A DNA stretch of 64,000 nucleotides from Tanytarsus gracilentus (Eukaryota; Arthropoda; Insecta; Diptera; Chironomidae), in the NCBI GenBank assembly GCA_038502055.1, contig JAXRKN010000030.1, positions 496,001 through 560,000 of the forward strand, given 5' to 3'. The notes below the pieces were generated by a model. It made no database searches. It was not told the origin of the DNA and worked only from the letters and a program-made list of their open reading frames with translations. Position 1 is the first letter of the stretch. Each line of letters opens with the position of its first letter. This document shows positions 33,191-43,033 of the stretch, piece by piece. The translations under genes were made by a program, and so were the position numbers.

Positions 33191-33620
33191 GAGGCCAGAA
33201 GGGGAAGCCATAAGGGGAAGCCAATACTGATCTGTTACAAGTGGGTTACACGGCAACACCCACGTGTGGGTTTTGAAACATTTTTTTCTCTCATTCTCAT
33301 TTTTAGTTTGTCAATTATTATTTTTTTTCTCACAAAAAATTCTCTCATTTTTTTCGACATGTAAAACCTTGTTATTAATATCTTTCATCTTAAAAATTAA
33401 AAAAATATTAATGAATGTTTTCAAGCATTAAAATTTATTTAATTGTAAATTTCGTCAAGCCGTTATCGTTATGGATAAATTCGAAATAATTATTGTTCAA
33501 AATTAATTTAAAAAAATTATCTAATCAAAATAATTTTTACAACCTGATAACTTTTTCTTTTTATTCCGATGTTTATAAATTTTTTAATCATTTCTCTTTC
33601 AACTCTTTGCTGGGGACAAT

Positions 33621-34782
33621 ATGAGAAATATTTTTTGTTTCATTTTTGCTTTTTCGCTCTCTGGAGGTGAGAATTATTTTAATTTAACTAATCTTGAAAT
33701 TTATCTCAAAAATTAATGTCTAAATTTTAAAATTCAAATTTTATAGCTTTGAACTCAACACCAACAAATCGTCGATGGTCGATTGAACGCGATGACTTCA
33801 ACAAATTGCACATTGTCGATCTTCAACCCATCGAGTCTGATCCACAGCCAGCTTTCGATGCAATGAACGACGTTTTTTTCATGCTTTTTACTCGCTCAAA
33901 TCCACTCGAGGGCCAAAGAATTGGTTTCGATGTCATGAACGTTCTCAACTCAAACTTCAATCCATCACTTCAAGTCAGAATTTTAATTCACGGCTGGCTT
34001 GGATCTTTTACTGTTCAGGAGAATCCTCGTACGACCGCCGACTTCCTTCGTCGAGCTGATTACAATGTGATTGGTGAGTGAAAGTTTAAAAATAAATTTT
34101 TTATCTAATCTTTTAAAAATTCAAGTGGTCGACTGGTCAGCGGGATCTCGAGGAACTTATCCGAATGCACGATGGCGAGTCGGTGATGTTGGAGTTGTCA
34201 TTGCAAGATTTGTCGATTTTCTCTATCAGCATGGATTCACTCAACATTCGAGGGTTAATTTAGTTGGGCATTCGTTGGGAAGTCACGTTGCGGGTCACGC
34301 TGGAAAAGCTGTGACGTTTGGAAGGATTAATGCGATTTTTGGAACTGATCCAGCCGGCGGCGATCTGTTTGACTATAATGATCCATCCAACAGACTCGCA
34401 GCTGATGATGCTGTTTACACTGAAGCAATTGTGACAAACACTGGAATTCAAATTCTTGCTCCGATCGCTCATGCGAACTTTTATCCGGTATTTGAGGTTT
34501 TAATTTATTAAAAATAAATTAATTAAAGAACTTTTAGAACTTTGGGGTAACTCAAGCGTCATTTGGACTTGTCATCATCATCGTGCGACTGAATTTTATG
34601 GCGAGTCGTTGAGCAGCAATTTATTCATCGCACGTCAATGTGCAAATAAAGATGAAATTTTGGCTGAAAATTGCCCTGGAACTGGTGTCAGTGCAATGAT
34701 GGGTGGAGACTTCGCTAAACCACACTTGAGAGGCGTTTTCTATCTTGAGACGAGAGCAGCGTCACCCTTTGCGATGGGATAA
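33621..34782 (+). CDS. Pancreatic-lipase-family lipase/phospholipase A1, frame broken near 3' end
   Basis: Exons 33621-33666, 33747-34073, 34126-34487 and 34538-34782. Exons 1-3 join in frame: signal peptide (MRNIFCFIFAFSLSG), ILIHGWLGSF (oxyanion region), VVDWSAGSRG, the nucleophile motif NLVGHSLGSHVAGHAGK, FGTDPAGGDLF (catalytic Asp) and HANFYP. The last exon encodes TCHHHRATEFYGESLSSNLF with the catalytic His region and a normal C-terminus, but in a frame one base off from exon 3. Right after the acceptor, the expected frame reads NFGVTQASFG before failing, so the break lies near 34560-34580. No alternative splice pair I could find restores it. Either a decaying gene or a sequence indel. 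Insect relatives hydrolyse acyl lipids outside cells. Confidence 0.78.
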
Positions 34783-35171
34783 AAATGAATAATTTTTTCA
34801 GTTCATTAATAAAAAATTTAAATCATGCAAGAAAATTAGTTTTTTTGAAATTTTTAAAAAATTACCACAAAACTTTTTTAAGACCATTTTTTTATACTCA
34901 AAATTTTAAAATTTACGAAAAATTATTTAAATCCAAAACAAAGGACAAATTATTAAAATCCAGTACAAAATTTGAAATCTAGGAAAAAAATTTGAAAATC
35001 CAGTACAAAATTTAAAAATCCTTCAAAATCTTAAAATGTTCATAAATAAAATATAAAATCTCATACGAAGAGAGAAACAGAGAGAGAGATTTAAAATTTT
35101 TCTCTCAAAATATTTCACCGTCATATTTTTTCAGTGTTTATTCTCACTTCAAGCAATTAACTCCACTCGCG
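34783..35171. other. Intergenic, AT-rich
   Basis: Short repeats of ATCCAGTACAAAATTT near 34955-35010 and a GAGAGAGA run at about 35073. Upstream of the first P450; otherwise nothing recognised. Confidence 0.4.
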
Positions 35172-36960
35172 ATGTTTTTCCTCGCATTATTAATAACTTT
35201 GATCACTCTCGCGATATTTTGGGTTTATCGTCGTTTCACAACATTCGAACGCGATGGATTCATTTTTGATTCTCCAACTTTTCCATTTGGAAATCTGAAA
35301 GGAATCGGAAAAGGAAATCATCCGGCTCAAATTGTTCAAAAATTGTATTTAAAGTTCAAGGGCAAATCATCCGTCGCTGGAATTTTTTTCTTCCTCCAAC
35401 CAAACGTGCTAATTTTAGATCTCGATGTGGCTAAAGACATTTTGATTAGAAATTTTGACAATTTTCGTTACCGCGGTTTGTACTACAATGAACGCGACGA
35501 TCCACTGAGTGCTCACATTTTCGCTGTTGAGAATGAAAAATGGAGAAATATGCGACACAAACTCACGCCGACATTCACGAGTGGTAAAATGAAAATGATG
35601 TTCAAAACAGTTTTCGATGTCTCAAATCACATGATTGAAAATCTTAAAAAAAATTTAAACGACGAAGTTGAGATGAAAGAAGTTCTCGCGAGTTTTACAA
35701 CGGACGTGATCGGAAATGTTGCATTTGGCCTTGAAATGAATGCGATTGAGGATAAAAATTCTGAATTTCGGAAAATGGGAAGAGCTTTGTTCGCACCCGA
35801 AAATAATTTTTTCCTAAAAGCTCTTTTACTGATCGCTTTTCCTGATTTCGGACGAAAATTGCGCATGAAAATTTTACCACCAAAATTAACTCAATTCTTT
35901 CTCAACGTCGCTCGTCAAAATTTAAATCACAGAATCGAAAATAAAATCGAGAGAAATGATTTTTTCGATTTGCTTGTGAAAATGTACGTGAATGAGAGTT
36001 TAACATTTAAGGAACTCGCCGCAAATTGTTTTATTTTCTTCAACGCCGGTTTTGAGTCTTCATCAAGCACTGTAACTTTTGCATTGTTTCATCTCGCGAG
36101 GAATCAAGAGATTCAAGAAAAATTGAGGAGTGAAATTAAAAAAACTTTAACGAAGCATGACGGAAAAATCACTTACGAAAGCATTCAAGATATGAAATAT
36201 CTCGAAATGGTTATCGATGGTGAGTCAAAAATAATTTATTAAAATTATTTTTAACGTTAAATTTAAATACTTTTTATTAATTAAAATTATTTCTAATTTT
36301 GAATTTTTAATATTTTTATTAATTGAATTGATTTCTTAATTTCAATTTTAATTTATAAAATAAAATAATTACTTTAATATTTTTTATTAATTGAAATTAT
36401 TTCCTAATTTTAATTTTTTTTATTAACTTAAATTATTTCTTAATTTCTAATTTTAATTTTTTTATTAATTGAATTTTTTAATTTTTCAACATTAGAAACC
36501 CTCAGATTCAGCGGACCTGGCGCTTTAGTTCTTCGTAAAGCTTTAAATGACTATCGAGTGCCAAAAACCGAATTAATAATTAAAAAAGGCACATTAACAA
36601 TTATTCCAGTGTATGCGATCCATAATGACCCTGAAATTTATTCAAACCCACAAAAATTTGAACCTGAAAGATTCACGGATGAAAATAAAGCGAACAGACA
36701 TCCGATGGCGTATTTGCCTTTCGGTGAGGGTCCAAGGTAAAAATTACAATTTTATTTTGTCTCTCTCTCAAATGTTTTAAATTTTCAGAAATTGCATTGG
36801 AAATCGGTTCGCTTTGATGGTGACAAAATTGACTCTCGCTCAACTTTTGATCAACTTTAAATTCAAATCAACACAAAAAACACCCGAAAAACTTGAGTTC
36901 AATCCACAATCTCCGATTTTATCTCCATCTGACATGTGGTTGGAAGTTGATAAGTTGTGA
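35172..36960 (+). CDS. Cytochrome P450, clan 3 (CYP6-like), gene 1
   Basis: Exons 35172-36219, 36496-36736 and 36789-36960 give 486 residues. An N-terminal membrane anchor (MFFLALLITLITLAIFWVYRR) leads to FPFGNLKGIG. The helix-C Trp motif is EKWRNMRHKLTPTFTSGKMK, shared by all P450s here. The I-helix reads NAGFESSSS, with Ser where the family normally has Thr in AGxET. ETLR (ExxR) spans the first intron joint, PERF is present, and the haem motif is FGEGPRNCIG with the haem-ligand Cys. It is an ER-bound monooxygenase; CYP6-type enzymes often oxidise plant compounds and insecticides. Substrate unknown. Closest in the window to the gene at 49779-51368 (shared NMI-like SNHMIENLKK and AIEDxNSEFR blocks). 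Confidence 0.88.
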
Positions 36961-37077
36961 AATATTCAATAAAATAAAGCAGATTTTTTATTTTCAAAAT
37001 ATTTAAAATCGAACTTAATATTGCAAAATAATTTTAAGAGAAAAAATTTAAACAGAAAAAGGTCAAAATAATTTTTA

Positions 37078-39063
37078 TTATGTCGATGTAGAAATTGTTG
37101 AAGTTGTTGTTGTAACAATTGATGATGAACATGACAAAACCTCATAAGTGGTGTTTTTTATCTCTCCGGATGGACCTTTAATATGAAGACTATATAATTG
37201 AGGACCAGCGTGAAGTTTTCCAATTTGATAAAATCCATTGTATAGAACTCTTCCAAACATAAAAGTTCCTCCAGTGCCAGAAATTTTGATCGTTCCATTG
37301 ACGTTCATCATGTTAGTAATGTTAGTTGAAACCCAAGTGAGTCGAGGATGAGAGAGAAGAAAGAAAGCTGTTTTACTATCAAATTTTTCACCTCCACCGC
37401 AACTGACGTAACATCCAGGATTGTTTTTTGTTCGAATATAGCCAGATGCCGGATTTTGATTGAAACACGTTGACGCATTACAGTAACCGACAAATTGTTT
37501 TGTGACATTGTCTGAAAAAAGAATTCCACCCTGAAAGCCAAAAAGTTCGGGTGCATTAACCGCATTTACTGGATCATATTGAACAAAAGTTCCTGGAATT
37601 ATTTTAAGGTTAGAAAATAAGCTGAAACTTGAATAAAACTTACCGCAAGGTGCTTCAGTCGGAGCCAATGTACCTTGATTTGTTGTTGGACATGCGACAA
37701 CTTCATAATCAGTAGTTTGAATCAATTCTGTTGATCCAGTTGAAAAATAAAACCCGTAAGATCCGCCACCGGCATGAGTCTAAAATTTAAACTTAAAATC
37801 TTAATAAATTGTTCAGATGATCAATGTTACCTTTCCAAGCATCACATTTGATCCGTTAAATGCTCTTCCAACAAGAAAAGAATATCGCAATACGATGTTG
37901 ATTCTTATTGCGCCCGAAATTGTCATCATGTGTGAAGAGTTTGTTGGAACAAATTGCATTTCTGGATGTCTAACGAGATAGTGTGGAGTTGTGGAGTCAA
38001 GAAAAACATTTTTCCAGTCTCCAACAAAGACTCCTTTTGATTCCAAGCTCATTCGACCTGAAATAAATCCTTTAATCTCAATTTTATAGCTTATAAACAT
38101 ATTTACCTGGACATTTTATCTGTTCTACATTTGATGGATTAGCTCCATAACCCATGTAAGCGATTGTTCCATCAACATGAAGTCCAGCGTCGACTCCACG
38201 GATCAAAGGACCAAGTGGATCATTGACAGCATTATAAGGCAGAAATGTTCCTGGATGTTTAAATGTAAACAAATTAATTTTATATTTTAATTCAAAAACT
38301 TACCACACGGATAACTCATTTCTTTTTCTATTCCAGCAATTATTTTATCAACTTGAACATTTGAATCGTTAATTAATTGCAAATAAATTGTGAATTGATT
38401 AAAAACATCCAGAGTTGCATTTAAAACGCCATCAATCACTGGATCTGTTGATCTTTTCTTTCTTGTTGCTTGATTTGATTTTAAATCATTTCGATCTGAT
38501 TCAAATTGAGTTTGATTTTTCTTTCCATTATTCGAAGTGTTTCTGTAACTTTCTTTCTTGTCTCGAGCTGCTCTCAACTTCATTGGTTTTCTGTCAATCA
38601 TTTTGGTTCCAGTTGTCATTCCAGTTGCATCAGGAATGTGCGGCCAAGCAACTTTTGGGTAATCGTCAACAGTTGAAAACTTTTCAAGATTATTTTTCAT
38701 TTTTTGAAGACTCAATTTTTTATTTGATTGAGTTGTGATTGATCTTAGAATTGGAGCTGAAGATGAAACTGTCATTAATGCTGCATGGATTTTTTGAATT
38801 GCAATCTTTTCAAGATTAATCAAATCCTGTTCACATTTAACCAATTTTGCTTCAATTTTGTCTCCATCGTCTTTGAATTTTGAAGTTGAGTTTGTGCAGT
38901 TTAAAGTCATCGAACTCGAATACGAATTAAAATCTCCGAAATTCTTTAAATTAGTTTTCAGAATTCCAAGATATTTCCAATATTCATTCAATGCCGGTAT
39001 CATTTGCTTGATTGTTTTCAAAACTGAAACTTCTCTCGTCCAATTCATCGCCAAAGTTCTCAA
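37078..39063 (-). pseudogene. 5'-truncated helical/DM9-like secreted protein gene (copy C)
   Basis: Minus strand. Exon pieces 38304-39084 (from the point where homology begins; first in-frame Met at 39063), 38107-38250, 37831-38057, 37644-37779 and 37078-37592 join in frame. The first ~145 residues present in copies A and B, including the signal peptide, are missing; instead a fragment of the inverted-end element (about 39145-39210) sits just upstream. The furin-like RKKRST and the first DM9-like module are intact. After exon 4, where A and B read into a C-type-lectin-like domain, copy C splices (phase 1, after PCG) into a second DM9-like module (MFGRVLYNGFYQIGKLHAG, TTYEVLSC) and a Thr/Ser tail. 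The downstream frames are unbroken, so an alternative start or recent loss is possible. Confidence 0.6.
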
Positions 39064-39144
39064 ATTTGTTGCGTAGTTGAAAGGATCATAGGCAAAACTA
39101 ATTTGTGATGCGTTATCCTCTACATAGCAGGGTAGAGGCTGAGT

Positions 39145-39210
39145 GATTGATACGGATGGACGGAATATCGAGCATATAAGCGTTCCCCACTTTGGTGGGT
39201 TGCGCTAAAA
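39145..39210. mobile_element. Fragment of the inverted-end repeat element (copy 3)
   Basis: GGATGGACGGAATATCGAGC, ATATAAGCGTTCCCCACTTTGGTGGGTTGCGCTAA-type sequence matches the right end of copy 1 (about 23300-23346). Lies exactly where the 5' part of copy C is missing. Confidence 0.65.
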
Positions 39211-39417
39211 AATGTCGGAAATGTTGGTTGTAAAATTTGTAGTAAAACGCCTCGTTTAAAAAATTTAAGAAAAAAAGCAGAGGTGTGCCATACTTTTAAG
39301 GAATTTTTATTTTCAGAAAATGATTAAAAATTTTAGAACAGACATATAAAGAAGTTTATTTCAAACTCATATTCTCAAGATTTAATTTTTACTTTGGAGG
39401 ATAAATATTTTTCCAAT

Positions 39418-42400
39418 TTAATAAAATTCACAGATGAAACTTGCACTTGCATTGCAAGGTAATGCTCTAAATGAAATTGATGGTCCAGCTCCAACATTGA
39501 CGATTAAACAACCATCTACAGAATTGACTTTCATCTCTGAATAAAGTGGTTTTGCATCTGGATTGTAGACGAACCAAGTTCCATTTGCTGCTTGAATTCC
39601 ATTAACAACAAAATGGCCACCTCCTGCTGGCAGAGTCAATCCACTTAAAGTTTCAAGTAAATCATAATCGATGCCAGTCAAAACCGAGTAAAGTTGCATG
39701 CCGTTAGCTTGACAATAGGATGATGCAGCAGTTTGGTTATATCCTGGTAAGCTTACTCTGCATCCGGTTTTACGGTAAACACATTTTTGATCGTAAAGTC
39801 GATAAGGTTTTGAACAAACTGACGGTACTGCAGTTCTAGGATCAACATTTGTGCATGGACATGCAAGAACTTCATAATCAGTGGTTCGAATCAATTCTGC
39901 TGATCCAGTAGCGTAATAAAACCCGTAAGTTCCGCCACCGGCATGAGTCTAAGTGTTTTCGAATAAAACTTTAATAATTTCTTTAGATGATCAATTTTAC
40001 CTTTCCAAGCATCACATTTGATCCGTTAAACGCTCTCCCTATCAAAAAAGCATTTCGCCATCCCATGTTGATTCTTATTGCACCGGAAATTGTCATCATG
40101 TGTGTTCTATTTGTTGGAACAAATTGCATATCTGGATGTCTAACGAGATAGTGTGGAGTTGTGGAGTCAAGAAAAACATTTTTCCAGTCTCCAACAATGA
40201 CTCCTTTTGATTCCAAGCTCATTCGACCTTAAATAAATCCTTTAATTTCAAGTTTATAGCTCTTTAACATTTACCTGGACATATTATCTGTTCTACATTT
40301 GATGGATTAGCTCCATAACCCATGTAAGCGATTGTTCCATCAACATGAAGTCCAGCGTCGACTCCACGGATCAAAGGACCAAGCGGATCATTGACAGCAT
40401 CATAAGGCAGAAATGTTCCTGGATGTTTAAATGTAAACAAATTATTTTTATATTTTAATTCCAAAACTTACCACACGGATAACTCATTTCTTTTTCAATT
40501 TCAGCAATCATTTTATCAACTTGAACATTTGAATCGTTAATTAATTGCAAATAAATTGTAAATTGGTTGAAAACATCCAGAGTTGCATTTAAAATGCCAT
40601 CAATCACTGGATCTGTTGATCTTTTCTTTCTTGTTGCTTGATTTGATTTTAAATCATTTCGATCTGATTCAACTTGACTTTGATTTTTCTTCCCATTCTT
40701 CCAAACGTTCTGGTAACTTTCTTTCTTGTCTCGAGCTGCTCTCAACTTCATTGGTTTTCTGTCAATCATTCTGGTTCCAGTTGCCATTCCAGTTGCATCA
40801 GGAATGTGTGGCCAAGCAACTTTTGGGTAATCGTCAACAGTTGAAAACTTTTCAAGATTATTTTTCATTATTTCTCCCTTCTCTCTTACTTCCACACAAT
40901 CGTATCTTTTCTCTCTGTCGTTCACGACGGGAATCAACAGCTGTTGCGAAGCAACAGATGTTGTGTAAAAATAACGGTCAAAAAATATTTAAAAAAATTC
41001 TTACATGCGCTCCAATACTTCAACACCATCAACTTCACCACTCACCCACTTCCCTCAATAATAATGCGCTCTCACTGTCTTACCCCCAAATCAATTTCAT
41101 ACAGTGACAAGATTAAAGACAGCGAGAGAAGAAATGCAAAAAATGCATGTTACCAAAAATGAAATTAATAATAATTACAGAAAAAGTTAATTCTTGTTGG
41201 AACCAATAAAATAAATATGTCAAAAAATAGTCAATCATAACGGTGAAATCTTACTCGAGAGATTCGTCTAGGGGTAAATTCCGGGAGCGAACAATTTAAA
41301 CATTCACACTTTGTAAAGGTATTTTGGTTACTAAATTAAGTTTAATAAATTTGATCAGGAAAAAGGACTAAATAAAATAAGTAAAAAAAATTTAACAACA
41401 CTCCCTTCTCTTTGTACAACTAGATATTTCGCACGGAAAAGTGTTAAATAAAATAAAATCAGTAAATATTTTGACATTTTCATACATGTTGTTATAACTC
41501 TCTTTTGAGAACTTAAAACTAAATTTTGGTATTTGTTTATCGCAACATATTAAACATATGTATGCAATACTTGAATGAATTTAATATTGGAATTTAAGAT
41601 CCAAAAATTTGAGAAGTGGAGCGGTTTTAAAAAACATCAAACAAACAAAAATTACCGCTCCACTTCTCAAATTTTTGGATCTTAAATTCCAATATTAAAT
41701 TAATTCAAGTATTGCATACATATGTTTAATATGTTGCGATAAAGCAAATACCAAAATTTAGTTTTAAGTTCTCAAAAGAGAGTTATAACAACATGTATGA
41801 AAATGTCAAAATATTTACTGATTTTATTTTATTTAATACTTTTCCGTGCGAAATATCTAGTTGTACAAAGAGAAGGGGTGTTGTTAAATTTTTTTCTTAT
41901 TTTATCGAAGACTCAATTTTTTATTTGATGGATTTGTGATTGATCTTAGAATTGGAGCTGAAGATGAGACTGTCATTAATGCTGCATCGACTTTTTGAAT
42001 TGCAATCTTTTCAAGATTAATCAAATCCTGTTCACATTTAACCAATTTTGCTTCAATTTTGTCTCCATCGTCTTTGAATGTTGAAGTTGAGTTTGTGCAG
42101 TTTAAAGTCATCGAACTCGAATACGAATTAAAATCTCCGAAATTCTTTAAATTAGTTTTCAGAATTCCAAGATATTTCCAATATTCATTCAAAGTCGGCA
42201 TCATTTGCTTGATTGTTTTCAAAACTGAAACTTCTCTCGTCCAATTCATCGCCAAAGTTCTCAAATTTGTTGCGTAGTTGAAAGTTATTTGATTAAAACT
42301 TTCGTAGATTTTTGTCGCATTTATTTCGATTTCGGAAATGATCGAGTTTAATTTTATGATGTCAAGTTCAGTGAAGGACTTTCGAATGTTGACGTAATCG

Positions 42401-42714
42401 CAAGTTGAATAATTTGTGATTGGTAGAAAAGTTCTGAAACTTTTGATCGTGTTGAGTTGTCTGATTGTGATCAAAGTTGCATCGTAGACATTTGTAAGAT
42501 TTGGTGCCAATCTCACAGCTTTCAGGTTCATACTTGAAACTCTTACATAAGCACCAAAATCAGTAAGTTTTTTAGCAACTTTAAGCTCAAAATTTGTCAT
42601 TTCATCGTTCATTTTTTGAAGTGATTGCTCGTCCGGAAGTAAAGCATCCGGTTGTTGAGTGGAAAACTTGACAAAAAGTCCAAAAATAAAAAGAATAATT
42701 TTAACTTTATTCAT
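39418..42714 (-). pseudogene. Helical/DM9-like/lectin-like gene broken by an insertion (copy B)
   Basis: Minus strand. Exon 1 begins at 42714 with a signal peptide (MNKVKIILFIFGLFVKFST) and is nearly identical to copy A down to about 41907, then is cut after KKLSL by ~1.04 kb of foreign DNA (40870-41906). The same exon resumes at 40869 (MKNNLEKFSTVDDYPK) and runs to 40472. Exons 40275-40418, 40001-40227 and 39418-39948 have exactly the same lengths as in copy A (144, 227 and 531 bp) and are open. They carry the DM9-like modules and the lectin-like end (SYCQANGMQLYS, AANGTWFVYNP, SASFICEFY). Without the insertion it would encode about 700 residues. A stop occurs just inside the insert, so a full protein is unlikely unless the insert is spliced out. 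Confidence 0.8.
40870..41906. mobile_element. Insertion with a long fold-back palindrome
   Basis: Defined by comparison with copy A, where the flanks are continuous (…TTTTTCATTTTTTGAAGACTC…). The right half, about 41373-41905, is a near-perfect inverted repeat with arms of ~245 bp and a short ~30-bp centre around 41625-41650 (GGTTTTAAAAAACATC). Arms run from ATAAAATAAGTAAAAAAAAT to its mirror TTTTTTTCTTATTTTAT; the right arm ends at the exon junction. The left half (40870-41372) has no coding potential that I recognise. No clean target-site duplication was identified. Likely a fold-back/MITE-type element, or an element nested in another. Confidence 0.75.
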
Positions 42715-43033
42715 GACTTTAAACTTTCACAAATGGAGTGTGAAAAATGTTTGAACAAAAATTCCAAATAAAATTCAATTTTAATATGAAAAATTTAATA
42801 AAAAAAATCGGAAATGTTGGTTGTGAAATTTGTAGTAAAACGCCTCGTTTAAAAATTTATGAAAAAAAAACAGAGGTGTGTCAAATTTTAACAGAGGTGT
42901 GCCACACTTTTCAGGAATTTTTTTTCACCTAATTAGATTAAAATATTTAGAACAGACATAAAAAAGTTTAATAAATTTCAAACTCATATTCTCAAGATTT
43001 AATTATGACTTTGAAGGATAATTTTTTTCCAAT

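Larger units (their letters stand above)
32166..33275 (+). mobile_element. Non-autonomous inverted-end repeat element, copy 2
   Basis: About 1.1 kb, opposite in orientation to the copy at 22388-23346. Left end GTGTAACCCAC at 32167; the right end holds its inverted match GTGGGTTACAC at about 33242. Then come (CCGT)n at about 32207-32236, the shared GAGACTTCTAGTTTTCGCC block, three ~110-bp subrepeats (to about 32740), a 17-bp tandem array, a 27-bp tandem array, and a GATCTGTTACAAGTGGG right end. Open frames across it on both strands come from the tandem arrays and are not genes. No transposase. Confidence 0.75.

Noticed and set aside
32661..33364. Several overlapping open frames (MASQKWLPK and FHCVSFSIVF repeats)
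   Set aside because: Products of the 17-bp and 27-bp tandem arrays inside the repeat element; no family, no splice structure.
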